A stretch of 31,952 nucleotides of DNA. Origin: QNZT01 sp964573205 (GTDB lineage: Bacteria > Campylobacterota > Campylobacteria > Campylobacterales > QNZT01). Numbering within the stretch: position 1 is the stretch's first letter; every line of letters begins with the position of its first letter. The DNA lies in NCBI GenBank assembly GCA_964573205.1, contig CAZNIT010000051.1, positions 1 to 31,952 of the forward strand, written 5' to 3'. Positions 7,668 to 14,958 of this stretch are shown one piece after another. Under the pieces are notes generated by a model. The model had not been told where the DNA came from and searched no databases. It saw only the letters and a program-made list of their open reading frames with translations. The position numbers and the translations under genes are program-made.

Positions 7668-7681
7668 CCTGCGGATTTTAA
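7656..7681 (+). terminator. Intrinsic terminator of the amidohydrolase gene
   Basis: CCGCAGG (7656-7662), a six-base loop TTTTAG and CCTGCGG (7669-7675) form a perfect GC-rich stem, followed by ATTTTA. The stop TAG of the amidohydrolase is in the loop, and the T-run overlaps the stop of the convergent DUF2853 gene. Confidence 0.65.
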
Positions 7682-8022
7682 GCGTCGTAAACGCTCTGTT
7701 TCGAAAATTTCTTTGTCAAAAGGGCGTAGAAGAGAGCTCTTTTTTTATTTTTGTTCGAAGTGCCCATCTCTTCACAAACTTCTTTGATCGCGGCGTCGAG
7801 CTTATCATCATCGTCCGTTATCGAGAGTTTTTTTCTTAAGAAGTTTTTTTTGATGGTCTCAAGTTCGCTTGCTTGCGAGCAAGAGACCGATTCGGCATCT
7901 TTTTTGTAAATAGATGGTCCGAGCCCTTTTGTCACTTTCGCTATAAGATCGTCACTAAGATCCAGCCCCAATTTTTTAGCTTCTTGTCGATATGAGTCGA
8001 TCTTATCGTCGAGTTTACTCAT
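7678..8022 (-). CDS. DUF2853 family protein
   Basis: A 114-residue cytoplasmic protein that I recognise as DUF2853 by its pattern: an opening MSKLDDKIDSYRQEAKKLGL, then VTKGLGPSIY, ESVSCSQASELETIKKNFL, LDAAIKEVCEEMG, SNKNKKRALFYALL and a closing FSKQSVY. The family is widespread in Proteobacteria and Bacteroidetes, and no function is established that I know of. The start is secured by AAAGGAG six bases before the ATG. It is a single-gene unit: convergent with the amidohydrolase on one side, with its own promoter region on the other. Confidence 0.88.
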   Translation of the reverse strand: MSKLDDKIDSYRQEAKKLGLDLSDDLIAKVTKGLGPSIYKKDAESVSCSQASELETIKKNFLRKKLSITDDDDKLDAAIKEVCEEMGTSNKNKKRALFYALLTKKFSKQSVYDA

Positions 8023-8053
8023 TTTTTTCTCCTTTAAGAATGGTGTAATAATT

Positions 8054-8082
8054 AGTATATCCAGTTATTGTTGTTCTTGAAA
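8054..8082 (-). promoter_or_regulatory. Possible sigma-70 promoter for the DUF2853 gene
   Basis: Minus strand: TTTCAA at 8082-8077, a 17-base spacer, then TATACT at 8059-8054, about 32 bases before the ATG at 8022. The -10 is good and the -35 weak. Confidence 0.4.
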
Positions 8083-8129
8083 TAAAATAATAAAGTTATT
8101 TTATGAAGCAAAGTTTGTAACGCTCTATA

Positions 8130-8156
8130 TTTAATTTTTAAAATTTTTGCCGATAT
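8130..8156 (+). promoter_or_regulatory. Sigma-28 (FliA)-like promoter for lipoprotein gene
   Basis: TTTAATTT, 11 bases, then GCCGATAT. The classic sigma-28 consensus is TAAAGTTT, 11 bases, GCCGATAA: the -10 matches 7 of 8 and the -35 matches 5 of 8. It lies about 40 bases before the lipoprotein start. A very similar arrangement stands before the other large lipoprotein gene at 29359-29385. Assignment is by motif only. Confidence 0.5.
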
Positions 8157-8201
8157 TGATATATGGATTTATGAAAAAAAATTTCGTGAAAGATGGATAT
8201 T

Positions 8202-9278
8202 ATGAAAAAAAGTATAATTTTAAGTTTGGTTTCGGTCGTTTTGTTGTCTATAACGGGATGCGGTAAAGATAGAGTGCCGCCGGATAGTTTTTTCGAATAC
8301 ATGAACAATCCGATGGATAAAGAGCCGGCAAAACATGTACGGGATGATGGGCAAAGAGAGAATAGATCGGATTTTTCGGTAGATGAGGATGTTGAATACG
8401 AAACGACCGACTTTGATATTTCGGATTCTTCCGAGAAGTTTACGGTCAAAGTAACATCCAAATATGTATATTTCGTTTTCAAGCATAAATCAACGGCGCC
8501 GAATATGCAGTTTATCATTGACGCCGACAACTCATTTTCCACCGGGTACAAAAGTGAGGGTGGAGCCGAGTATATCGTAGAAAACAACAAACTTTATAGA
8601 TCTTTGGACGCGAATGTATGGAATTGGCGGGAGATGAGCGGAGAAAACGCTAAAGTATCCGCCATAACCCGACTGGGTGAGGAGGATATCGTTAGATTGA
8701 ATAAGGAGTTATTTAAAAAAAACGGAGAGTTTCAGCCGTTTTCCGTAAGTGCGCAAGCGCTTGATAAGAGATGGATTCCGGTAGTGGTGTCGCCTCAAAA
8801 CTATACGAAATTGGTTGTTGACAACACAAAATACTCCATCAACGACGCTCCGATTTTAGCTTCGCAAGAGTATAAAGAACAGACAATCGCCGTCCGCCAA
8901 AGCGATACGGCGATCGAGTTATACGTTTGGGCGGTCGCTTACGATCCATATATGCAGATATATCTTGATACCGATTCAAATGCGACGACCGGTTATAAAA
9001 ATCCCGATATTCCGGGTTTTGGAGCCGATTATATGATAGAAGATGGTATTTTGTATCGTTCGAACAAGCAAAATATATGGGGATGGGTATATGTTCAGCC
9101 TCTTTATGTGAGATCATGGAGAGAAGAGGGTAAAGTGGCTATGAGAATATCCGTAGATAGAGCGGGAATAAACCTGCCCGAAGGGAACGGTTTCAACCTC
9201 TATATGGAGAGCAACAATGAAGATTGGTCACAGACGCATTTTTTACCGCAAGGCGGATCTTTCGCGAGTGTAAAGTAG
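8202..9278 (+). CDS. Lipoprotein with two copies of an acidic repeat module
   Basis: Signal peptide MKKSIILSLVSVVLLSITGC, with lipobox Cys 20 from this ATG. An in-frame ATG nine bases upstream (8193) is an equally possible start. The mature part repeats a module. Copy 1 is at about residues 101-142 (FIIDADNSFSTGYKS, AEYIVENNKLYRS, WNW); copy 2 is at about 250-296 (IYLDTDSNATTGYKN, GADYMIEDGILYRSN, IWGW). The DxDxxxxTGY acidic loops look able to bind calcium or to form a carbohydrate-associated beta module; similar motifs occur at the ends of some secreted carbohydrate-active proteins. No enzyme signature is seen. The glycosyltransferase gene follows after seven bases. A sigma-28-like promoter lies upstream. 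Function unknown. Confidence 0.8.
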   Translation: MKKSIILSLVSVVLLSITGCGKDRVPPDSFFEYMNNPMDKEPAKHVRDDGQRENRSDFSVDEDVEYETTDFDISDSSEKFTVKVTSKYVYFVFKHKSTAPNMQFIIDADNSFSTGYKSEGGAEYIVENNKLYRSLDANVWNWREMSGENAKVSAITRLGEEDIVRLNKELFKKNGEFQPFSVSAQALDKRWIPVVVSPQNYTKLVVDNTKYSINDAPILASQEYKEQTIAVRQSDTAIELYVWAVAYDPYMQIYLDTDSNATTGYKNPDIPGFGADYMIEDGILYRSNKQNIWGWVYVQPLYVRSWREEGKVAMRISVDRAGINLPEGNGFNLYMESNNEDWSQTHFLPQGGSFASVK

Positions 9279-9285
9279 AAACGCT

Positions 9286-10113
9286 ATGGCACTAGTCTCG
9301 GTTTTGATACCGGCGTACAATCATCAAGAGTATATAAAACGTACTCTTGATAGCGTATTGAACGATGATTTTCCAAACAAAGAGATCGTAGTTATCGACG
9401 ACGGTTCGACGGACGATACCGATAGGATGATTCGTGAGTGGATCGATGAAAACGGCGACCTTATATTCGTCAACTATAAAAGCAGAAAAAATAGAGGATT
9501 GACGAAAACATTAAACGAATTGGTCTCTATGGCGAAAGGTGAATTTATAGTCACTCTCGGAAGTGACGATTATCTGCTTGAAGGCGGAATACGAAAGAGA
9601 TATGAATATTTAAAAAAACATAAACGAAAACATGCGGTATTTGCCGATTGTATCGTAATAGACGCAAAAGGCGATACGATAAGCTCCAGCGCACTTTTCA
9701 AGTTTCGTCATATGCGAAGAGAGAGACTCTTTAGCGATGAGGGTATAAGAAAAGAGTTTTTAACGAATTTCGCTCTTCCCGGGCCTGTTCTTATGATAAG
9801 AAAGAGATTTTACGAGGAGTACGGAGGATATGATGAGGAGATCTATATGGAAGATCTTCATCTGTATCTAAAACTCGCTTCTAAATCTCTTATCGGATTT
9901 ATAGACGAAAAGGTGAGTGCTTATAGAATTCATCAAACCAATATGAGTTCCGTTAAAAACGAAAATTTCATAAGATTGCTCGAAGATAGCAAAAAAGTGC
10001 TTTTTTCGTTTAGAGACGACTTCTACAGATTCGATAAATTTCTTTTATATATGGGTGTTATGAAATTTAGTATGCGGGTGAATTTGTATAAAGTGTTCAA
10101 AAGACATTTTTAA
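9286..10113 (+). CDS. Glycosyltransferase family 2
   Basis: A GT-A fold enzyme of 275 residues, expected to move a sugar from a nucleotide donor to a surface-glycan or protein acceptor. It opens with SVLIPAYNHQEYIKRTLDSV, has DDGSTDD at 38-44, and the metal-binding loop reads GSDDY at 92-96 in the DxD position. GYDEEIYMEDLHLYLKL at about 183-199 supplies the ED acceptor-site motif. No transmembrane segment, so probably cytoplasmic or peripheral. It starts seven bases after the lipoprotein gene and likely shares its promoter. It ends convergent with the aminotransferase gene, the two stops sharing TTAA. Donor and acceptor cannot be told; the neighbouring amino-sugar operon is suggestive only. 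Confidence 0.88.
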   Translation: MALVSVLIPAYNHQEYIKRTLDSVLNDDFPNKEIVVIDDGSTDDTDRMIREWIDENGDLIFVNYKSRKNRGLTKTLNELVSMAKGEFIVTLGSDDYLLEGGIRKRYEYLKKHKRKHAVFADCIVIDAKGDTISSSALFKFRHMRRERLFSDEGIRKEFLTNFALPGPVLMIRKRFYEEYGGYDEEIYMEDLHLYLKLASKSLIGFIDEKVSAYRIHQTNMSSVKNENFIRLLEDSKKVLFSFRDDFYRFDKFLLYMGVMKFSMRVNLYKVFKRHF

Positions 10114-11207
10114 AAAGCGTTCAAAGCTTCTATGATCGATTCGATCTCATCGTTTTTTAGCGATTCGTAAAGCGGTATGCTTAAAACTTCGTTATGGATT
10201 TTTTCGCTAATAGGAAACGATTTATGATTTAATTCGCTGAAAGCTTCCTGTTTATGAAGAGGTAAGGGATAGTGTACGGAGCTTTGGATCGAGTTTGCAA
10301 GAAGATGTTTTTTAAGTTTTTCTCTCTCTTTTGTTCTTATTACGAATAGATGCCATACATGAGTGTTTTGCGATAAAGTCTTCGGAAGGGTGATTTTGGG
10401 ATTGTCGATATATTGAAGATATCTCTTCGCTATATTCGAGCGTTTTTCATTGATTTCATCGAGATACTTCAATTTTACGCTCAACATTGCGGCTTGAAGT
10501 TCATCGAGTCTGCTGTTGTAGCCTTTGTAAAGAGCTTGGTTTTTCTCTTTGAAGCCGTAATTTCTAAGAGTTCTTATCGTTTTGGCCAATTTTTTGTCGT
10601 TTGTAGTTACGCAACCTGCGTCTCCGAAAGCTCCGAGATTTTTGGAAGGGTAAAAACTAAAGGCGGCGACATCGGATAAGCTGCCGCTTTTTTTGCCAAA
10701 ATGGGTGGCGCCGTGAGCTTGTGCCGCATCTTCTATTACCTTGAGATTATATTTTTTCGCTATTTTATTTATTTCGTACATATTCGCACATTGGCCGTAT
10801 AGATGGATCGCTAAAATCGCTTTTGTTTTCGGCGATATCTTCTCTTCTATCTTTTTAGGATCGATATTGTAGGTATGTGGATCGGGTTCCGCCAAGACGG
10901 GAACGAGATTGTTTTGTACGAGGCATAAAACGGAGGCTATATAGCTGTTTGAGGGAACTATGATTTCATCGTTGTCGCTTATGACTTTCATCCGTTTGTA
11001 AGCGGCGAAGATCAGTGTGAGTGCGTCAAGACCGCTTGAGACGCCTACGGCTTCATCGCATTGGCAATAGTCGGCAAAACTTTTTTCAAATTGCGCGACC
11101 TCTTTTCCCAGTATGTACCAGCCGCTTTCGATGACTCTTTTAGCCGCTTCGAAAAGTTCTCGGTCGTATCGTTTGTTGAGTGATCTCAGATTTAAAAACT
11201 CTATCAT
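10110..11207 (-). CDS. DegT/DnrJ/EryC1 sugar aminotransferase, FdtB/QdtB type
   Basis: PLP-dependent aminotransferase acting on a nucleotide-linked keto sugar. 365 residues from the ATG at 11207 (MIEFLNLRSLNKRYDREL, the family's usual opening). The upstream in-frame ATG at 11219 is less likely because the chosen start overlaps the previous stop as ATGA. Key residues: SSGLDAL near 58-64, EDAAQAHG at 159-166, and the PLP lysine Lys189 in SFYPSKNLG, followed by FGDAGCVTT. With the FdtA-type ketoisomerase of the same operon it should place an amino group at C3 of a dTDP-6-deoxy-hexos-3-ulose, giving a Fuc3N- or Qui3N-type sugar. The exact product is inferred. Confidence 0.87.
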   Translation of the reverse strand: MIEFLNLRSLNKRYDRELFEAAKRVIESGWYILGKEVAQFEKSFADYCQCDEAVGVSSGLDALTLIFAAYKRMKVISDNDEIIVPSNSYIASVLCLVQNNLVPVLAEPDPHTYNIDPKKIEEKISPKTKAILAIHLYGQCANMYEINKIAKKYNLKVIEDAAQAHGATHFGKKSGSLSDVAAFSFYPSKNLGAFGDAGCVTTNDKKLAKTIRTLRNYGFKEKNQALYKGYNSRLDELQAAMLSVKLKYLDEINEKRSNIAKRYLQYIDNPKITLPKTLSQNTHVWHLFVIRTKEREKLKKHLLANSIQSSVHYPLPLHKQEAFSELNHKSFPISEKIHNEVLSIPLYESLKNDEIESIIEALNAF

Positions 11208-12142
11208 GATATTTTCCATTCATAGTGATCGTACGCTACGCAACTGGCGCCAAAACGCTCTTTTTGGTCGATGAGTCCGTAATTTAACTTATTATCTTTT
11301 TTTCGGCTGCTCGTACCGAACGAGAAGTAGCGTTTATCTTCTTTGCTCATTCGTATGAGACGATCTATGAGAAGATCCAGCGCACCAAGCTCTTTTCCGT
11401 ATGGAGAATTGGCTACATATTGCAGATGTGTAACGGTCGAGTTTTCATAAGTTACGCCACCGCAAACGAGAGTATTCTCTTTTGTCAAAGTATATAGTTT
11501 TATATTATTCGGAAATTTGGATGAAAGATATTTTATCTCTTCGACCGAATGTGTCGGAGTTGAGTTATGTCTGTTTTCGAGGTTTATTTCCAATAACTTC
11601 CAAAACGAGTCGAAATCGTATGAACGATTTATGGAGAAGTTCTCTTTTTGAGCTCTTTTTACACTCCATTTTCTTCCGTTTGAGTATCTAATCTTTTGAT
11701 TTAGATCTATAACCAAAGATATATCCCTTTTGACTAGAGTAGCTTTTTGTAAAAAAAGTGCGTAAAGATCTTCTTGCGAGGGTTTAATATGGTGAATGTA
11801 GGGTAGAGCTTTATAATATACTTTTTCGACGCGCCGCTCTTTTAGATACTCTTTAACACTCTTAAAGATATCTATCGTCTTTTTCGTGGTTATCTTCTCT
11901 TTAAAGACAAATCCTCCGAATGTGAGTCCGCCGTGGGAGTAGAGCGTCGTGTTTTCGATATTTGCCGGAAAAAGCGCCGTTAGCTTGTCATCTTCGTCGA
12001 ATATCAAAAGAGAGTGATCCGTTAGTTTACCCTGATGGTATGAGAGGTAGTCTCTGTCGAAGAAAAAGTGACGATTTTTAGAGTTTACCAAAAATTCATT
12101 CCATATACGATAAAAGGATCGGTCGTATCTTTTTACGTTCAT
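11204..12142 (-). CDS. GNAT/FemAB-like acyltransferase of amino-sugar operon
   Basis: 312 residues from the ATG at 12142, which overlaps the fdtA-type stop as ATGA; it overlaps the next gene the same way. The protein has the two-lobed pattern of the FemAB/Acetyltransf_6 group: FFFDRDYLSYHQ, LFPANI, GGLTFGG, then a basic KWSVKRAQKENFSINRS element, LLEINLENRHNSTPTHS, CGGVTYENSTVTHLQY and a closing GALDLLIDRLI with YFSFGTSS and LNYGLIDQKERFGA. Such proteins transfer acyl or aminoacyl groups to amines. Flanked by ketoisomerase and aminotransferase genes, the likely substrate is the 3-amino sugar nucleotide, filling the role of the hexapeptide acetyltransferase FdtC, which is absent here. The acyl donor is unknown. 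Confidence 0.68.
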   Translation of the reverse strand: MNVKRYDRSFYRIWNEFLVNSKNRHFFFDRDYLSYHQGKLTDHSLLIFDEDDKLTALFPANIENTTLYSHGGLTFGGFVFKEKITTKKTIDIFKSVKEYLKERRVEKVYYKALPYIHHIKPSQEDLYALFLQKATLVKRDISLVIDLNQKIRYSNGRKWSVKRAQKENFSINRSYDFDSFWKLLEINLENRHNSTPTHSVEEIKYLSSKFPNNIKLYTLTKENTLVCGGVTYENSTVTHLQYVANSPYGKELGALDLLIDRLIRMSKEDKRYFSFGTSSRKKDNKLNYGLIDQKERFGASCVAYDHYEWKIS

Positions 12143-12552
12143 GAGACCGCTTTGCATAGTTCTAAAAATTCGTTATAGTCGGTTATATAGTCGTTTGCGT
12201 CGTAGTGCGTGTCGGAAAGAACCATTAGTATGCAATCTTTGGAGAAGTTATACATCTCTCCCCAGATCATATTTTCTTGCAAGATACCTTTGTTAGGTTT
12301 GTTTAGCAGTATGGATCTGTTCTCTTTGCCGTCGTCCAGAAGAACTTCGCAGCTGCCATTTACGCAGATTAGAATTTGATTCGAGATTTTATGGGCATGC
12401 GCTCCTCTTGAAGCGAATGAGTTTAGATTGTAGATATAGAAAACTCTTTTTAATTCAAAAGGGATGTTTATCTTCTCTTCAAGCGCTACGAGTGATCCCC
12501 TGGAAGATGCGCTATCGGTTAAAACGTCAAATTCGAATTCTTTTACGATCAC
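12139..12552 (-). CDS. Sugar 3,4-ketoisomerase, FdtA/QdtA (WxcM-like cupin)
   Basis: Small cupin of about 137 residues that converts dTDP-4-keto-6-deoxyglucose to the 3-keto isomer. Signatures: RGSLVALEE near the N-terminus, IPFELKRVFYIY, RGAHAHK with His52 and His54 at the expected catalytic positions, ICVNGSCEVLLDDG, and IWGEMYNFSKDCILMVLSD ending in YDANDYITDYNEF. I choose a GTG start at 12552 because AAGGGAAG stands seven bases before it and the family starts there. An in-frame ATG at 12591 has no ribosome site and adds 13 atypical residues. First gene of the three-gene operon. FdtA versus QdtA or TylM3 specificity cannot be decided by eye. Confidence 0.88.
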   Translation of the reverse strand: MIVKEFEFDVLTDSASSRGSLVALEEKINIPFELKRVFYIYNLNSFASRGAHAHKISNQILICVNGSCEVLLDDGKENRSILLNKPNKGILQENMIWGEMYNFSKDCILMVLSDTHYDANDYITDYNEFLELCKAVS

Positions 12553-12680
12553 TTTAAAACTTCCCTTTTTCAAGATATGCAATATATACATTATCGGTTT
12601 TTTGGAGAGAAAGTTTAGGGTACTTTCGGCTTAAAAAGTAAAATTAAAATATCGCGCCTTTATGAATTGTGCTTTTGTTT

Positions 12681-12689
12681 TGATATAAT
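12681..12689 (+). promoter_or_regulatory. Extended -10 promoter before the Cys-rich/BtuB-like operon
   Basis: TGATATAAT is a perfect extended -10 (TGn plus TATAAT), with transcription expected at about 12696 and an AAGGAG site before the ATG at 12718. There is no convincing -35, no cobalamin riboswitch-like leader (too short) and no clear Fur box. Confidence 0.55.
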
Positions 12690-12717
12690 CTTTTCCTAAA
12701 AAATTCAAGGAGATATT

Positions 12718-12873
12718 ATGAGCGTACCGGAAGATGTAGGATGCAACAACAAAGAGTGCATCAAAAGAGATCAATGCAAAAGAAACGAAATTGCTAGAAA
12801 CGGTACCGCAAGAGAGGTGAAAACTTTCGGCGGAACGAAAGAGAAAGGGTGTGGAAAATTTATCCAAAAATAA
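12718..12873 (+). CDS. 51-residue Cys-containing small protein
   Basis: ATG with AAGGAG six bases upstream and an extended -10 box 30 bases upstream, ending TAA at 12871-12873. The product begins MSVPEDVGCNNKECIKRDQC, is basic (many Lys and Arg) and ends in GCGKFIQK. Its cysteines are at 9, 14, 20 and 45. Four spaced cysteines and no signal peptide suggest a cytoplasmic metal-site or zinc-ribbon-like protein. I do not recognise a family. It lies 35 bases before the next small gene and in front of the TonB receptor and importer genes, so it may be the first gene of that operon, or a free-standing gene. Confidence 0.7.
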   Translation: MSVPEDVGCNNKECIKRDQCKRNEIARNGTAREVKTFGGTKEKGCGKFIQK

Positions 12874-12908
12874 ATAACGTTTTACAAATCTTACGTAAGG
12901 AGGAAAAG

Positions 12909-13094
12909 ATGATCAAAGGGTGTAAACACTACTTTAGTATGTTCGGCATTTTACTTTGTGTCGTAAATGTACAAATACAAAAGTTTTTCGCTTCGATCTT
13001 CGCATATGAAAAAGATCTTTATATGTTAAATCAAAAGATTTATGTTCATATCGAGAAGAAAAGCGTCAACCAAAATCAAATCTATCAAAAATAA
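12909..13094 (+). CDS. 61-residue putative membrane protein
   Basis: Start ATG at 12909 is fixed by a strong AAGGAGG six bases upstream; an in-frame reading from further left has no such site and overlaps the 51-residue gene. The product begins MIKGCKHYFSMFG, with one hydrophobic stretch at about residues 9-32 containing a second Cys (17), then a polar, basic tail rich in Lys, Gln and Asn. The TonB receptor gene begins 24 bases after its stop. No family recognised. Possible roles are an inner-membrane accessory of the transport system or a leader peptide; neither is shown. Confidence 0.55.
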   Translation: MIKGCKHYFSMFGILLCVVNVQIQKFFASIFAYEKDLYMLNQKIYVHIEKKSVNQNQIYQK

Positions 13095-13118
13095 AAATAT
13101 AATATAAAGGAAAATCAT

Positions 13119-14954
13119 ATGAAAAAATTATCTATCTTTTTAGTTTCGTGCTTTTGCAGCGCGGCATTTTCTTCACAAATCAGAGTAGCCCCCATCGTCG
13201 TAACGGCTTCAAAAAGTACTCAATCTTTAAAAAGTGTCACTTCGAATATAGATATAATCACTTCCCAACAGATAAGAGAGAGAGGATTTTTCACTCTTCC
13301 TCAAGTGTTGTCAGCGGTTTCGGGAATACAGGTTCTTCAAAACGGAGGGCTTGGAAAAAGTAGTTCCGTTAAAGTAAGAGGTTTTGATTCTAAAGCCGTT
13401 TTGGTCTTGATCGACGGAGTCAGGTATAATGATCCGACCTCAGTGAGTGGTGCCAATTTTTCCAATATTTTGATCGACGATATCGATCGTATAGAGATAC
13501 TAAAAGGCGCTCAATCCGGTGTCTGGGGAGCCGATGCGAGTGCCGGAGTTATAAACATCATAACCAAAAGAGCGTATAAAGATTCAACTTCGGTCTCTAT
13601 TTTCGGAGAATACGGCAGTTTCAATACCAAAAAATACGGTTTGAACAGCGCTTTTAAAAGAGGGGGTTTTGATTTTTCATTCGATGTCGTTAGGCTGGAT
13701 AGTGACGGTTTCAGCGCGAAGGTACCATCTGGTGCGAAAGTAGATGATTTTGAAGATGACGGTTATGAAAATACGACCTCGAATATAAAGTTGGGATACG
13801 ATATAACCGATAAAGATAGGGTGGAAGGTTTTTTCAACTATACTGACGCCGTAAACGAATATGACGGTTACGACAAAGATGCCGTCGCCGCCGCGAACGA
13901 TGCCCTTTCAAAAGCGAATATCAAAGAGAAGCTTTACGGATTGAAATATAAACATATATTTACAAACGCGGATTTGAAAATTTATGCCAACCGCTCAAAA
14001 TTTAGTAGGGAGTATGTTTCAAGTTATAGTACGAATTTTGACGGAAGTGTCGATGAGACCGGGATAAATTCGAAAATAGATTACACAAGTGACGGCTTCG
14101 TCTCTTTCGGAGTCGATTATAAAAGATTCGAGCATGAAAATAAGATCGATAAATCATATAAAAATGAGGGGATTTTTTTAACAAACAGTAACGAATTTGA
14201 CGGTTTAATAGACGGTGCCGGAGTTTTAACCGAATCTTTGAGATATGATAAATTCGATGCTTTTGAAAACAAGGTCACTTATAAGATCGGGATTAAACAT
14301 ATACATAAAAAGATAGACGGATTATGGAGTTCTTTTAATTATGCCACTGCTTACAATGTTCCGACGCTCTATCAACTTCATGATCTTTACGTCGGTAACG
14401 AAGAGCTAAATCCCCAAAAGACGAAAGGGTGGGATGTAACCGTAAATTACAAAGGAGTCGCAATCACTTATTTCGACAACTCCGTCGAGGATATAATAGA
14501 TTATGATTTCACTACCTCCAAGTATGCGAATATAGCCGGCGAAAGTACTCTAAAAGGAGTGGAACTCTCATACGAAGGAGCCATGGAGGATTTGGCTATT
14601 ATATATAGTTTCAACTATACTTATCTTCAAGCTAAAGATAAAGATGATAAGAGATTACCAAGAAGAGCCAAAAACAGCGCCAATTTTACACTCGATTATT
14701 ATGGTGTGGATGATGCTCATATCGGTATTTTGGCACACTTTTTAGGTAAGAGGGAAAAATCGTCCTTTGCGGTCGATCAAAGAGAGTATCCGAGTTTTAC
14801 GGTTGTTGATTTGAGTGCGGACTACAAAATAGATCCGAAGTTTTCATTATATGCGAAAATAGATAATCTTCTTGATAAAAGATATCAGCAGATCAGCGGA
14901 TATGCGACGTCAAAAAGGGCTTTTTATCTCGGTTTTAGATACGAGGCAAGATAA
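13119..14954 (+). CDS. TonB-dependent outer-membrane receptor, BtuB-like
   Basis: 611-residue gated outer-membrane barrel. Signal peptide about residues 1-19 (MKKLSIFLVSCFCSAAFSS), TonB box APIVVTA at 24-30, plug domain with SSVKVRGFDSKAVLVLIDG and the IDDIDRIEILKGAQS / WGADASAGVINIITK signature, then a barrel ending in LYAKIDNLLDKRYQ and FYLGFRYEAR. The short length and plug motifs are closest to the BtuB (cobalamin) branch; a haem or ferric chelate receptor is the alternative. The last residue is Arg rather than the usual aromatic, though Tyr lies three residues before. It is followed directly by binding protein, ATPase and permease genes, forming a full uptake route. AAAGGA ribosome site upstream. 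Confidence 0.85.
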   Translation: MKKLSIFLVSCFCSAAFSSQIRVAPIVVTASKSTQSLKSVTSNIDIITSQQIRERGFFTLPQVLSAVSGIQVLQNGGLGKSSSVKVRGFDSKAVLVLIDGVRYNDPTSVSGANFSNILIDDIDRIEILKGAQSGVWGADASAGVINIITKRAYKDSTSVSIFGEYGSFNTKKYGLNSAFKRGGFDFSFDVVRLDSDGFSAKVPSGAKVDDFEDDGYENTTSNIKLGYDITDKDRVEGFFNYTDAVNEYDGYDKDAVAAANDALSKANIKEKLYGLKYKHIFTNADLKIYANRSKFSREYVSSYSTNFDGSVDETGINSKIDYTSDGFVSFGVDYKRFEHENKIDKSYKNEGIFLTNSNEFDGLIDGAGVLTESLRYDKFDAFENKVTYKIGIKHIHKKIDGLWSSFNYATAYNVPTLYQLHDLYVGNEELNPQKTKGWDVTVNYKGVAITYFDNSVEDIIDYDFTTSKYANIAGESTLKGVELSYEGAMEDLAIIYSFNYTYLQAKDKDDKRLPRRAKNSANFTLDYYGVDDAHIGILAHFLGKREKSSFAVDQREYPSFTVVDLSADYKIDPKFSLYAKIDNLLDKRYQQISGYATSKRAFYLGFRYEAR

Positions 14955-14958
14955 TAGG

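Noticed and set aside
8138..8590. Minus-strand open frame of 150 codons opposite the first part of the lipoprotein gene
   Set aside because: Low-complexity Ser/Phe-rich translation and antisense to a clear signal-peptide-bearing lipoprotein.
12553..12591. ATG start of the ketoisomerase gene at 12591
   Set aside because: No ribosome site there, whereas the in-frame GTG at 12552 has AAGGGAAG at good distance and matches the family N-terminus.
12592..12717. Cobalamin riboswitch before the BtuB-like operon
   Set aside because: The space before the first small gene is about 125 bases shared with a divergent gene, and I see no B12-box-like or conserved core elements.
12849..12908. Longer reading of the 61-residue gene beginning at 12849
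   Set aside because: It overlaps the 51-residue gene and lacks a ribosome site; AAGGAGG fixes the start at 12909.
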